NCBI GenBank assembly: GCA_903926695.1
Contig: CAIYKK010000281.1
Location: 1 to 7,900, forward strand
From: an uncultured Burkholderiales bacterium
Lineage (GTDB): Bacteria > Pseudomonadota > Gammaproteobacteria > Burkholderiales > Burkholderiaceae_C
Length of the DNA stretch: 7,900 bases
Reading direction: 5' to 3'
Of the stretch, positions 1-7,900 are shown piece by piece (position 1 is the first letter of the stretch; each line of letters begins with the position of its first letter). A program made the position numbers and the translations under genes. Under the pieces are notes generated by a model, which ran no database searches, was not told the origin of the DNA, and saw only the letters and a program-made list of their open reading frames with translations.

Positions 1-908
1 ATCGTGCCCTGCGCGCCGAGCCGGTCGGTGACAAATTCAAAGACGGTCAGGTTGTAGTAATCCAGCCCGCGCACCAGACGCGGGTTCAGCGTCCAAGGCA
101 CGTCATTGGCGTCCAGAATGGCTTTCAAGCCTTCAAAATGCGCCAGCGACTTCTCGCCCAAGAAGTCAATCAGGCGCGGTGCGCTTTCCACCACGGCCTT
201 CATCGCCGGATTTTTTGTGTCCAGAATACGCAGCGGGTTGCTGTGCAGGCGGCGCTTGGCTTCTTCGTCCAGCACGTCCAGATGCTGCTCGAAATGGGTG
301 ATTAACTGGGCGCGGTGCTGGGCACGCTCGTCGGGCTGGCCCAGGCTGTTGATTTCCAGCCGCCAGTCGGTCAGGCCCAGCTCTTTCCACAGCGCGGCGG
401 CCAGCAAAATCAGCTCGGCATCGACTTCGGGGCCGGCAAAGCCCAGCGCCTCCGCGCCAATTTGGTGGAACTGGCGATAACGGCCCCGCTGCGGACGCTC
501 GCGGCGGAACATCGGCCCCATGTAATACAGGCGCTTGCCGCCTTCATACAGCAGGTTGTGCTCCACGACGGCGCGTACCAGGCTGGCGGTGTTTTCCGGG
601 CGCATCGTCAGGTGGTCGAAGTCGCCGTTTTTGTCGGAGCGGTCTTCAAAGGAATACATTTCCTTCTCGACAATGTCCGTCACCTCGCCGATGCCGCGCA
701 CAAACAATTTGGTGTGCTCCAGAATCGGCGTGCGGATATTTCGGTAGGCGTAGCGCCCCATCAGCGAGCGCACCTTGTCTTCGAGCCATTCCCAGCGCGC
801 CGAGTCCGGCGGCAGGATGTCGTTCATGCCTTTGATGGCCGTGAGTTTTTCTGTTTTGGCCAATGCGGATTTCTCCGGCCGACCGGCATTCATTTTTTCT
901 TGCGACAT
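1..908 (-). CDS. hisS: Histidyl-tRNA synthetase, N-terminal 302 residues (3' end cut by window edge)
   Basis: Class II aminoacyl-tRNA synthetase that charges tRNA-His with histidine in the cytoplasm. The frame stays open to base 1, so the C-terminal end is lost at the window edge. About 302 residues are visible, against roughly 430 expected for the family. Visible landmarks are the N-terminal KGMNDILPP (residues 26-34), which opens bacterial HisRS catalytic domains; [14 protein letters not shown] (101-114); the motif 2 region [14 protein letters not shown] (134-147); and the histidine-specific LVRGLDYY (278-285). Motif 3 and the anticodon-binding domain lie outside the window. The ATG at 908-906 begins 4 bases after the ispG stop but has no clear Shine-Dalgarno sequence. 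An in-frame ATG at 893-891 (Met6) is preceded by AAGAAAAA and is an equally plausible start. It is the last visible gene of the ispG-side operon. Identity is firm; the exact start is not. Confidence 0.96.
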   Translation of the reverse strand, partial: MSQEKMNAGRPEKSALAKTEKLTAIKGMNDILPPDSARWEWLEDKVRSLMGRYAYRNIRTPILEHTKLFVRGIGEVTDIVEKEMYSFEDRSDKNGDFDHLTMRPENTASLVRAVVEHNLLYEGGKRLYYMGPMFRRERPQRGRYRQFHQIGAEALGFAGPEVDAELILLAAALWKELGLTDWRLEINSLGQPDERAQHRAQLITHFEQHLDVLDEEAKRRLHSNPLRILDTKNPAMKAVVESAPRLIDFLGEKSLAHFEGLKAILDANDVPWTLNPRLVRGLDYYNLTVFEFVTDRLGAQGT

Positions 909-912
909 GGAT

Positions 913-2187
<1,275 letters not shown>

Positions 2188-3129
2188 TTATTTCACCTCG
2201 AACCGAGCTACGTTGTTTTTGGCCACGGCGTTCAAATCAAACGCTTGGCCGCGCACCTGAACCTGGACCGCATCGGCCCGGCCCACCACGGCCCGCAGGG
2301 GCAGCAGGCCAGACACGCCAGCGGTTTCACCCGTCTGAAGCGTGCGGTTCAGCACCACCCCGCCTTTGGCATCGGTGACTTTGACCCAGGATGAATCTTT
2401 GGCGCTGAAAATAACCACGGAAGCCGGATTGACGCCAGCCGGGATTGAAAAAGCTGGCGCGGAGGCGCCCGGCGTTGCAGCAGCAGGCGCCGAAGCGGCG
2501 GGCACAGGAAAAGCCAAGCCAGGCGCAACCGCTGACACGGGATTTGGAACCGATTCCTGCACCGTCGAGGGCGCTGCGGCGGACACAGGCTCGCTTGCGG
2601 CGTGCTGGGAGGAGGAAACTTCCTTGCCAGTCTGCTTGCCAGCGTGCTCCTGCTGCATAACCGGCATAAAAACCAGTGCAACCGCCCCCAACAGCAAGGC
2701 AAAGCCGCCCCAGATCACAGGCCGCGACAGCTGAGTCCTGATGGACGACCCAGGGTCGTTGTGCATGTGAAACGGCTCATTGATGCCCCGGTTTTGAGGC
2801 ACCACCCGTGGCACCACCTGTTGCGGCAGGCGCTGCAACACAGGATTAGGGTCCAGCTTGAGCAAACGGCACAGGCCGGAGGCCAGCGCGCGCATAAAAA
2901 CCGCATCCACGAACACATCAAACCGATCCTGCTCCAGCGCTTCGAGCTTGTCAGCCGGCACTTTGAGCGCAGCCGCCAGAGCCGCAATGTGCAGACCCTG
3001 GGCCAGCCGCGCCTCCCGCAGCAGCGTGCCGGCAGTAGGCTCTCCAGGGGCAGCTGGAATCACGCTGGCCTCGGAGGGCGCTGCTACCGGGTCAGGCTGG
3101 CCGGATGGCGGTACGTCATGCTCACTCAT
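2188..3129 (-). CDS. rodZ: RodZ-like cell-shape protein: cytoplasmic helix-turn-helix domain, one membrane segment, periplasmic C-terminal domain
   Basis: Likely bitopic inner-membrane protein of the RodZ family, which links the MreB cytoskeleton to the elongation machinery. Numbered from the chosen start (313 residues): a short Pro/Ala-rich N-terminus; an Xre-like helix-turn-helix domain at about 33-100 (LLREARLAQGLHIAALAAAL, then LEQDRFDVFVDAVFMRALAS); a basic/polar linker; one hydrophobic segment at about 137-157 (WGGFALLLGAVALVFMPV); an Ala/Pro/Ser-rich stretch at about 172-235; and a C-terminal beta-type domain at about 238-313 resembling DUF4115 of RodZ (SSWVKVTDAKGGVV...). The ATG at 3129-3127 is preferred because AAAAAGG lies 8 bases upstream; it overlaps the pilW stop by 8 bases. 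An upstream ATG at 3147 lacks a Shine-Dalgarno sequence. Location directly before ispG matches rodZ elsewhere. An MreB-binding role here is inferred from the family; some annotations would say only 'helix-turn-helix domain protein'. Confidence 0.88.
   Translation of the reverse strand: MSEHDVPPSGQPDPVAAPSEASVIPAAPGEPTAGTLLREARLAQGLHIAALAAALKVPADKLEALEQDRFDVFVDAVFMRALASGLCRLLKLDPNPVLQRLPQQVVPRVVPQNRGINEPFHMHNDPGSSIRTQLSRPVIWGGFALLLGAVALVFMPVMQQEHAGKQTGKEVSSSQHAASEPVSAAAPSTVQESVPNPVSAVAPGLAFPVPAASAPAAATPGASAPAFSIPAGVNPASVVIFSAKDSSWVKVTDAKGGVVLNRTLQTGETAGVSGLLPLRAVVGRADAVQVQVRGQAFDLNAVAKNNVARFEVK
2194..2199 (-). promoter_or_regulatory. Shine-Dalgarno site that fixes the ispG GTG start
   Basis: GAGGTG on the minus strand lies six bases before the GTG at 2187-2185. 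It is embedded in the last sense codons of the rodZ-like gene (...Glu-Val-Lys-stop). This is the main support for choosing the non-ATG start of ispG. The two genes abut with no spacer, so ribosomes ending on rodZ are well placed to reinitiate. Confidence 0.7.
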
Positions 3130-3931
3130 TGAAAGAACCTTTTTCATAGGACGCAGCTTCAGGAGACTGCGAAAAACGATTCTTGAGCTGCTGGGCGAGC
3201 TGCAGCACAGCTTCCCGGTTGTTCAGCCTGCGCTCGGTCTTGATGCCCAGCCAGAGGGTTTGGGCATTGGCCAGTTCACTGTTGTTAACGCGGCGGATAT
3301 AAAACTGGGCGCGCGTCAGGTCGCCGCGCTGATACAGCAGACTGGCCAGGTTGTAGGCCGTCACCGGATTACCCGCATCGAGTTGATAGGAGCGCCGCAG
3401 GCTTTGCTCGGCCTCCGACGGCTGACCGGCACTGATCTGGCACACGCCTTGGGCCATCAGGGTTCTGGCCTTGCCGGTGTAAGTGGGATTGGCGACGGCC
3501 TGCGCAAAAAACTGCATTGCTTCAGGATAACGGGTCTGCTGGCAAAGCATCCAGCCGTAGTTGTGCGCCACGTTGGCATCGTTGGGGTTCAGATTCAGAG
3601 CGCGGCGAAAGCTGTCTTCAGCCAGGGCAATGTCGTTAAGCCGCATGTACACCAGACCGCGCAGGTTGTAGGCATCGACAAAAGAGGGGTCAATGGCCAG
3701 CGACTGCTTGATTTCGTCCAGCGCAATTTTGGTTTTGCCCTGCTCGAAATAACCCGTGGCCAGCTCCACCCGCAGCCGGGCGCGGCGGCGCTGATCAGGC
3801 TCATCCGAATCTGTGACCAGATCGGGCCGGTTGACCGATGCACTCGGCAGGCTAGGCAGACCGGTGCAGCCCGTGAGCGAGACCGCTGCCCAGCAAGCCG
3901 ACAAAAACACTACATTGACAAGCGCTTTCAT
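3122..3931 (-). CDS. pilW: Type IV pilus biogenesis/stability lipoprotein PilW/PilF, TPR protein
   Basis: Outer-membrane TPR lipoprotein (pilotin) that in known systems helps the PilQ secretin localise and multimerise, and so stabilises type IV pili. The 269-residue product has a lipoprotein signal peptide with lipobox LTGC (residues 19-22; Cys22 would be acylated). A polar linker is followed by about five TPR-like helix pairs at roughly 51-83, 85-117, 119-150, 153-187 and 189-219; repeats 2 and 3 are clearest ([46 protein letters not shown]). The start ATG (3931-3929) overlaps the rlmN stop as ATGA, and AAAGGA lies 8 bases upstream. Position between rlmN and rodZ/ispG is the usual site of pilF/pilW in pilus-bearing proteobacteria, which supports the name over a generic TPR lipoprotein. 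No other pilus gene is visible, so function rests on family and synteny. Confidence 0.9.
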   Translation of the reverse strand: MKALVNVVFLSACWAAVSLTGCTGLPSLPSASVNRPDLVTDSDEPDQRRRARLRVELATGYFEQGKTKIALDEIKQSLAIDPSFVDAYNLRGLVYMRLNDIALAEDSFRRALNLNPNDANVAHNYGWMLCQQTRYPEAMQFFAQAVANPTYTGKARTLMAQGVCQISAGQPSEAEQSLRRSYQLDAGNPVTAYNLASLLYQRGDLTRAQFYIRRVNNSELANAQTLWLGIKTERRLNNREAVLQLAQQLKNRFSQSPEAASYEKGSFNE

Positions 3932-5076
3932 GCATCATTTCCTTTCACAACGACTACCTTAACACCTCCGAGCATGCCTTGCCGCTGGGCGGCCATGCGC
4001 TGGTCCACGCCAGTGCGGTCCTGGACATCGCCCGCGAGCTGGCCACAAGCTGCATCAATATCGTCGCCACGCGTTTTGCGCACGGTGGTGATGATGCCAG
4101 CCTCCATGAGGATTTTGGCAAACAGCATGACTTGCGGCATGTCCGAGCGCGTCAAGCCCGATGCGGGAAACGGGTTAAAAGGAATCAGATTAAATTTGCA
4201 CGACAGGCCATTGGCGGCATGCGTTTTCATCAGCGCCACCAGTTGGCGCGCATGCTCGGGCTGGTCATTGACGCCGTCGAGCATGCAGTATTCAAAGGTA
4301 ATAAAGTCACGCGGCGCTGCCGACTGGTAGCGGGTGCAAGCTGCCAGCAGTTCGGCAATCGGGTATTTTTTGTTCAGCGGCACGAGGTTGTCGCGCAGCG
4401 CATCGTTGGGCGCGTGCAGCGAAACGGCCAACGCCACGGCGCAATCGCCGCCCAGCCGGTCAATCATCGGCACCACGCCAGAGGTGGACACCGTGACCCG
4501 GCGGCGCGACAGGCCATAGCCGTGGTCGTCAAGCATGACCTTGAGCGCGGGAACGAGTTGAGAATAATTCTGCAGCGGCTCGCCCATGCCCATCATGACG
4601 ACGTTGGAGATCACGCGCTCGTCGCGGCCAAGGTGCTGGCGCAGAAAGTGTTCAGTAAACCACAGCTGGGAAATGATTTCCCCGGTGGTCAAATTGCGGC
4701 TAAAACCCTGATGCCCGGTCGAGCAAAAGCGGCAGCCGACAGCGCAGCCCGCCTGCGAAGAAATGCACAGCGTTCCGCGATCAGTTTCGGGAATAAAAAC
4801 GGTTTCAATAACGTCGCCAGCGCCGACATCGAACAGCCACTTAATGGTGCCGTCCGCCGACTCGTGGCGGGAAACAACCTTCGGCCCTTCGATACGGGCC
4901 GAACCGGCAAGTTTTTGGCGCAGGGACTTGGCCAGATCGGTCATCTGGTCAAAATCAGACGCGCCTTTCTGGTGAATCCAGCGAAACAGCTGAGTGGCGC
5001 GAAAGCGCTTTTCGCCCAGCTGCTCGCAAAAGGCGATCAAGCCTTCCAGATCGTGGTCAAGAAGGTTGCTCGTCAT
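3928..5076 (-). CDS. rlmN: Dual-specificity 23S rRNA/tRNA adenine-C2 methyltransferase RlmN
   Basis: Radical-SAM enzyme that makes 2-methyladenosine at A2503 of 23S rRNA and A37 of a subset of tRNAs. From ATG 5076-5074 the product is 382 residues, close to the 384 of E. coli RlmN. The radical-SAM cluster motif CAVGCRFC gives Cys111, Cys115 and Cys118. The SAM-binding region [13 protein letters not shown] follows (about 159-171). The second mechanistic cysteine, which carries the methyl in RlmN, is Cys344 in [15 protein letters not shown]. The N-terminal part ([17 protein letters not shown]) is the usual accessory domain. The C-terminus, after the conserved VQDRT, ends in a short Val/Lys-rich stretch. 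The ATG has only AAGG 14 bases upstream, which is too far for a good ribosome site. The frame is open further upstream to a TTG at 5136, but that would add 20 residues I do not recognise from the family. It overlaps pilW by 4 bases. Confidence 0.96.
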   Translation of the reverse strand: MTSNLLDHDLEGLIAFCEQLGEKRFRATQLFRWIHQKGASDFDQMTDLAKSLRQKLAGSARIEGPKVVSRHESADGTIKWLFDVGAGDVIETVFIPETDRGTLCISSQAGCAVGCRFCSTGHQGFSRNLTTGEIISQLWFTEHFLRQHLGRDERVISNVVMMGMGEPLQNYSQLVPALKVMLDDHGYGLSRRRVTVSTSGVVPMIDRLGGDCAVALAVSLHAPNDALRDNLVPLNKKYPIAELLAACTRYQSAAPRDFITFEYCMLDGVNDQPEHARQLVALMKTHAANGLSCKFNLIPFNPFPASGLTRSDMPQVMLFAKILMEAGIITTVRKTRGDDIDAACGQLAGDVQDRTGVDQRMAAQRQGMLGGVKVVVVKGNDA

Positions 5077-5156
5077 TGGGCGGTGAGATACCTTGAGTCG
5101 CCCCACACAAGCGACGACCCGGTCAAGGGCTGGCAAAGCATGGGGACGGACATCAT
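5073..5156 (-). CDS. Possible 27-codon upstream reading frame ahead of rlmN
   Basis: A 27-codon frame begins ATG ATG at 5156 and 5153, three bases after the ndk stop codon. It runs through the ndk-rlmN gap and stops at a TGA that overlaps the rlmN start as ATGA. It has three in-frame ATGs and no clear Shine-Dalgarno sequence. I recognise no domain, signal peptide or membrane segment. It may be a chance frame. It is listed because it spans almost the whole gap and would couple ndk translation to rlmN, whose own ribosome site is poor. Confidence 0.22.
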   Translation of the reverse strand: MMSVPMLCQPLTGSSLVWGDSRYLTAQ

Positions 5157-5159
5157 GGC

Positions 5160-5585
5160 TTAGCGCGTGTAAACGTTCAGGCCCGCGAAGAAGAAAGCGA
5201 TTTCTTCCTTGGCGGTTTCAGCGGCGTCGGAGCCATGCACGGCATTGGCGTCGATGCTGTCGGCAAAATCGGCGCGGATGGTGCCAGCGTCGGCCTTCTT
5301 CGGGTCGGTGGCGCCCATCAGGTCACGGTTTTTCAGCACGGCGCCTTCGCCTTCAAGGGCTTGAATCATCACCGGGCCGGAGATCATGAAGGAGACCAGA
5401 TCCTTGAAGAAAGGACGTGCGCTGTGAACGGCGTAGAAAGCCTCGGCTTCGCCTTGCGACAGGTGAACCATTTTGGCAGCCACAACTTTGAGGCCGGCGG
5501 CTTCAAAACGGGCGTAGATCTGGCCGATGACGTTTTTGGCAACAGCGTCGGGTTTGATGATGGAGAGAGTGCGTTCGATAGCCAT
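5160..5585 (-). CDS. ndk: Nucleoside diphosphate kinase
   Basis: Transfers the gamma-phosphate of a nucleoside triphosphate to any NDP through a phospho-histidine, balancing cytosolic NTP and dNTP pools. The product is 141 residues, the standard bacterial length. It starts [15 protein letters not shown], with the conserved Lys11 of the KPDAV motif. The catalytic His117 sits in NAVHGSD (114-120). GATDPKKA (91-98) and the end region EIAFFF (128-133) also match the family. The ATG at 5585-5583 has AAGGA 8 bases upstream. The frame remains open upstream into the leader and the rluB 3' end, but only this start gives the family N-terminus. It follows a 136-base non-coding gap, so it may be the first gene of its own transcript; rlmN follows 83 bases later. 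Confidence 0.98.
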   Translation of the reverse strand: MAIERTLSIIKPDAVAKNVIGQIYARFEAAGLKVVAAKMVHLSQGEAEAFYAVHSARPFFKDLVSFMISGPVMIQALEGEGAVLKNRDLMGATDPKKADAGTIRADFADSIDANAVHGSDAAETAKEEIAFFFAGLNVYTR

Positions 5586-5625
5586 GGTTTTTTTCCTTAA
5601 GTGCTTGATTTTTTGGATTTTTAAA

Positions 5626-5644
5626 TTATTCAAAGATTGAATAA
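5626..5644. repeat. AT-rich perfect inverted repeat in the ndk leader
   Basis: TTATTCAA (5626-5633), a three-base spacer AGA, and TTGAATAA (5637-5644) form a perfect 8-bp inverted repeat. It lies 41 bases upstream of the ndk start codon, between a possible -10 element and the ribosome site. In RNA it would be a weak AT-rich hairpin; in DNA it has the shape of a dimeric-regulator operator. The outward T-run expected of a good intrinsic terminator is absent, so I do not call it one. Function is unknown. Confidence 0.45.
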
Positions 5645-5652
5645 AGCCTACG

Positions 5653-5674
5653 ATTTTAGCCTGTCCGCCAGCAA
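5653..5674 (-). promoter_or_regulatory. Weak candidate promoter elements upstream of ndk
   Basis: On the minus strand, TAAAAT (5658-5653) resembles a sigma-70 -10 box and lies about 68 bases before the ndk ATG. TTGCTG (5674-5669) resembles a -35 box, but only 10 bases separate it from TAAAAT, which is too short. At the normal 17-base distance the sequence does not resemble a -35 element. A promoter in this gap is reasonable because the gap is the longest in the window and AT-rich next to GC-rich coding DNA. The exact boxes are a guess. Confidence 0.22.
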
Positions 5675-5721
5675 GGTTGAGGACAAGCCCGAGAAACGGC
5701 AGGGGTTTGACCCCCAGCCCT

Positions 5722-7263
5722 TCAGCGGTTTCCGCTGCGGCCTGGGCCGCCCCGGCCTCCGCCGGTGTTACCACCGCTGCGGCGCGGCCCAGTGCTGCTG
5801 CCGCCAAAACCGCCCGAACTGCCGCCGCCACGACGCTGGCCCTGGTCCTGGCGCTGCCGGGTCAGGGTGTCGGCGCCGATGTAGCCAAACGAGGTTTTCA
5901 TCGGGTCGGGCTGCGCGCCACCCGTGGATTTGTCGCTGCGCGGGCCGCGCTCATCGCGCCGCTTTGGCGCTGGCGCGCCGCCGTTGCCGCCCTGCCCGAA
6001 GCGCGGGGCCGGAGCGCCATTGCCGCCCTGGCTACGCCCTTTGGCGCCCGTGCTGGCGCCGCGCCGGTTGCCGCGCGCTGGCGTGTTCAACGATTGATCA
6101 TCCGGTGCCTGTTCGCCCTGCCCGGCATTGGGGCCGCGTGCGCGCCCTATGGCGCCCCGCGTGCCTGCGTTCCTGCGTGGAGCGCGGCGCTGCGCGGCGT
6201 CTGCGCCCTCGCCTTCTGGCTCGTCTGACTCGCTGCGCGCATCGGCGCGGGTCTCAGAGCGGCTGACGGCGCTGGTCAGCGCAGCAATATCGGCCTCGCC
6301 CAGCTCAACAAAAGCGCCGCGCTTGAGACCGCGCGGCAGCACCATCGCGCCATAGCGGATGCGGATCAGACGGCTGACCGCGTGGCCGACGGCCTCGAAC
6401 ATGCGGCGCACCTCACGGTTGCGGCCTTCGGAAATCGTCACCTTGTACCAGCAGTTGGCACCTTCGCCGCCGCCCGCTTCAATTGAGCCGAACTGCGCCA
6501 CACCGTCGTCCAGCGTCACGCCGTCGAGCAGGCGTTTTTTCTCTTCGTTGTTGAGCGCGCCCAGCACGCGCACAGCGTATTCGCGCTCCAGCCCGAAGCG
6601 CGGGTGCATCAGCCGGTTGGCCAGCTCGCCGGAACTGGTCAGCAGCAGCAGCCCCTCAGTGTTCAGGTCAAGGCGTCCCACCGACTGCCATTTGCCCTGA
6701 AAAAGCCGGGGCAAACGGCGGAACACGGTGGGCCGGTTTTGCGGATCGTCATGCGTGACCACTTCGCCTGCGGGCTTGTGGTAGGCGATGATGCGCGGCG
6801 GCGGCGGATTGATGTGAACGCGAATCGGCTTGCCGTTAACTTTGACGGTGTCACCGAACTGGATGCGCTGGCCAATGTGGGCGGGCTCGGCGTTGACCGA
6901 AATGCGGCCTTCCAGAATCAGCTGCTCCATTTCCAGGCGCGAGCCGAGTCCGGCCTGGGCCAGCACCTTGTGCAGTTTGGGCGTTTCGGGCAGGGGCGAG
7001 AGCACGCGTTTGGGCAGGTCCAGCGCCACATCCTCTTCGTCGGCGTCGAACTGCCCGGTGACCACATCTTCAAAGCGGATGGTGGTGGGCGCTGCCGCTG
7101 GTGCGCGCCGCTGGTGCTGCGGCTTGAAAGAGCCGGGCATTGGACGGTTTGACGCCGCCAGATCGGAGGCGAGCGGTGCCGATGCGTCGGGCGCTGCGGC
7201 CCCATTGGCCAGCTCTTCGGAGTCTGGCAAGATATCGGAAGCGCAGGGGTCTTGTGGGTTCAT
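5722..7263 (-). CDS. rluB: 23S rRNA pseudouridine synthase RluB-type, with long disordered Gly/Arg-rich tail
   Basis: RsuA-family pseudouridine synthase; RluB modifies U2605 of 23S rRNA in E. coli. The 513-residue product has four parts. There is a variable acidic/Ala-rich N-terminal extension (1-93). An S4 RNA-binding domain follows at about 94-141 ([21 protein letters not shown]). The catalytic domain, about 155-330, has [13 protein letters not shown] and [14 protein letters not shown], where Asp199 is the predicted nucleophile, plus [16 protein letters not shown] (279-294). A low-complexity tail at about 335-513, rich in Gly, Arg, Asn and Ser, interrupts only for an ordered-looking island at 454-471 ([18 protein letters not shown]). 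The ATG at 7263-7261 is 17 bases after the scpB stop with no evident Shine-Dalgarno sequence. The N-terminal and C-terminal extensions make it far longer than E. coli RluB (about 290). Adjacency to scpB is the usual scpA-scpB-rluB context. RluE or RsuA would be alternative names, but the context favours RluB. Confidence 0.93.
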   Translation of the reverse strand: MNPQDPCASDILPDSEELANGAAAPDASAPLASDLAASNRPMPGSFKPQHQRRAPAAAPTTIRFEDVVTGQFDADEEDVALDLPKRVLSPLPETPKLHKVLAQAGLGSRLEMEQLILEGRISVNAEPAHIGQRIQFGDTVKVNGKPIRVHINPPPPRIIAYHKPAGEVVTHDDPQNRPTVFRRLPRLFQGKWQSVGRLDLNTEGLLLLTSSGELANRLMHPRFGLEREYAVRVLGALNNEEKKRLLDGVTLDDGVAQFGSIEAGGGEGANCWYKVTISEGRNREVRRMFEAVGHAVSRLIRIRYGAMVLPRGLKRGAFVELGEADIAALTSAVSRSETRADARSESDEPEGEGADAAQRRAPRRNAGTRGAIGRARGPNAGQGEQAPDDQSLNTPARGNRRGASTGAKGRSQGGNGAPAPRFGQGGNGGAPAPKRRDERGPRSDKSTGGAQPDPMKTSFGYIGADTLTRQRQDQGQRRGGGSSGGFGGSSTGPRRSGGNTGGGRGGPGRSGNR

Positions 7264-7280
7264 GCTTTTGTATTCATTGG

Positions 7281-7900
7281 TTATGAGCTGGCGGGCAGAT
7301 CATGGCGGGCAGGGTCAGGACGCTTGCCGGCATTGCGCGCCAACGCCTCCTGGGCGGGGAAAACTTGCGGCACGGACAGCGGCGCAGCAGCAGCTTGTCC
7401 GGCTGAAAGCGGGAAGGCCTGCGCCTTCTCGGATTCCAGCTGCTCAAACATAGCGGCCTGAGCGGGCGTGCCGTCCATCACAGGCAGATCGGACAGCGAC
7501 TTGGCGCCCAGATCGTCCAGAAACTGCCGGGTAGTCGCATAAAGCGCCGGGCGGCCCGCCGTTTCGCGGTGGCCTATCACTTCTATCCAGCCACGCTCTT
7601 CAAGCTGCTTGAGCAGCAAGCTGTTGATGGTCACGCCGCGAATGTCTTCCATGTCGCCGCGTGTCACGGGCTGGCGGTAGGCGATGATGGCCAGCGTTTC
7701 CAGCGTGGCGCGGCTGTAGCGCGGCGGCTTTTCAGGGTGCAGCCGGTCGAGGTATTCGCGCATTTCGGGGCGGCTCTGAAAGCGCCAGCCGGTTGCCACC
7801 TGAACGAGTTCCACGCCCCGGCCAGCCCAGTCGTCCTGCAACTGCGCCAGCATCGGTTTGAGGCTGTCGACAGTGAATGCCCCGTTAAACAAGACGCCTA
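7281..7900 (-). CDS. scpB: Segregation and condensation protein B (5' end cut by window edge)
   Basis: ScpB dimers bind ScpA and SMC to form the bacterial condensin that compacts and separates chromosomes. The frame is open to the right edge: codons for Gly-Val precede the TTG at 7892, which is probably internal, so the true start lies outside the window. About 205 residues are visible, and I estimate that some 25 are missing. The core has the two winged-helix ScpB signature, including [61 protein letters not shown] and [11 protein letters not shown]. After the conserved end ([15 protein letters not shown]) comes an Ala/Pro-rich tail of about 65 residues that looks disordered. It ends with TAA 17 bases before rluB, and the two are likely co-transcribed. 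Confidence 0.95.
   Translation of the reverse strand, partial: GVLFNGAFTVDSLKPMLAQLQDDWAGRGVELVQVATGWRFQSRPEMREYLDRLHPEKPPRYSRATLETLAIIAYRQPVTRGDMEDIRGVTINSLLLKQLEERGWIEVIGHRETAGRPALYATTRQFLDDLGAKSLSDLPVMDGTPAQAAMFEQLESEKAQAFPLSAGQAAAAPLSVPQVFPAQEALARNAGKRPDPARHDLPASS

Noticed and set aside
3130..3147. ATG at 3147 as the rodZ start
   Set aside because: No Shine-Dalgarno sequence precedes it, whereas AAAAAGG is well placed for the ATG at 3129, and the extra six residues are encoded by the 3' end of pilW.
2858..4330. 490-codon open frame on the plus strand
   Set aside because: It lies antisense to rodZ, pilW and the rlmN 3' end, all of which have clear family motifs. Its translation shows no recognisable domain and changes composition along its length, as expected for a shadow frame in GC-rich DNA.
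5077..5136. TTG at 5136 as the rlmN start, adding 20 residues
   Set aside because: The extension does not look like the family N-terminus, and the ATG at 5076 gives 382 residues, matching the usual length.
3979..5163. 394-codon open frame on the plus strand opposite rlmN
   Set aside because: It is antisense to almost the whole of rlmN, a confident gene. The product is rich in Arg, His, Ala and Gln without motifs, typical of the antisense of GC-biased codons.
5702..5715. GGGG-CCCC hairpin just downstream of rluB as an intrinsic terminator
   Set aside because: The stem is only 4 bp with a 5-6-base loop and no T-run follows on the minus strand, so termination here is not supported.
5586..5831. 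82-residue N-terminal extension of ndk
   Set aside because: The frame is open, but it runs through the leader and the rluB 3' end; the family N-terminus [14 protein letters not shown] and a good ribosome site both point to the ATG at 5585.
5637..6266. Plus-strand frames of 183-209 codons opposite the RluB tail
   Set aside because: They are Arg/Ala/Cys-rich low-complexity products, mirror images of the Gly/Arg-rich RluB tail; no domain or ribosome site was seen.

Overview
The window reads as ordinary chromosomal housekeeping DNA from a GC-rich betaproteobacterium. The protein wording is closest to what I know of Burkholderiales/Comamonadaceae, but that placement is recalled family knowledge and no search was run. 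All eight substantial genes lie on the minus strand, so transcription runs from the high coordinates to the low ones. In that order they are scpB (start cut by the right edge), rluB, ndk, rlmN, pilW/pilF, a rodZ-like gene, ispG and hisS (C-terminal part cut by the left edge). The segment ndk-rlmN-(pilF)-rodZ-ispG-hisS is the order known from many proteobacteria, including E. coli.

Right part (about 5722-7900): scpB, a chromosome-segregation factor of the SMC-ScpAB complex, is followed after 17 bases by rluB, a 23S rRNA pseudouridine synthase with a long disordered Gly/Arg-rich tail. A 136-base gap (5586-5721) separates rluB from ndk. It is the only sizeable non-coding stretch in the window and holds an AT-rich perfect inverted repeat and a possible but weak promoter for the downstream genes.

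Middle and left part (1-5585): ndk (nucleoside diphosphate kinase) is followed after 83 bases by rlmN (radical-SAM 23S rRNA/tRNA adenosine methyltransferase). From rlmN onward the genes are packed tightly. rlmN and pilW overlap by 4 bases, pilW and rodZ by 8 bases, rodZ and ispG abut exactly, and ispG and hisS are 4 bases apart. This suggests one transcript with coupled translation, carrying a pilus-assembly lipoprotein, a cell-shape membrane protein, an isoprenoid enzyme and histidyl-tRNA synthetase. The common thread is growth: translation quality, nucleotide supply, envelope shape and chromosome segregation.

I found no mobile element, CRISPR array, tRNA or rRNA gene, or defence-like or novel system. 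The observations worth a second look are small: short upstream reading frames that end in ATGA overlaps with rlmN and rluB, the inverted repeat in the ndk leader, and an embedded sequence island in the RluB tail.
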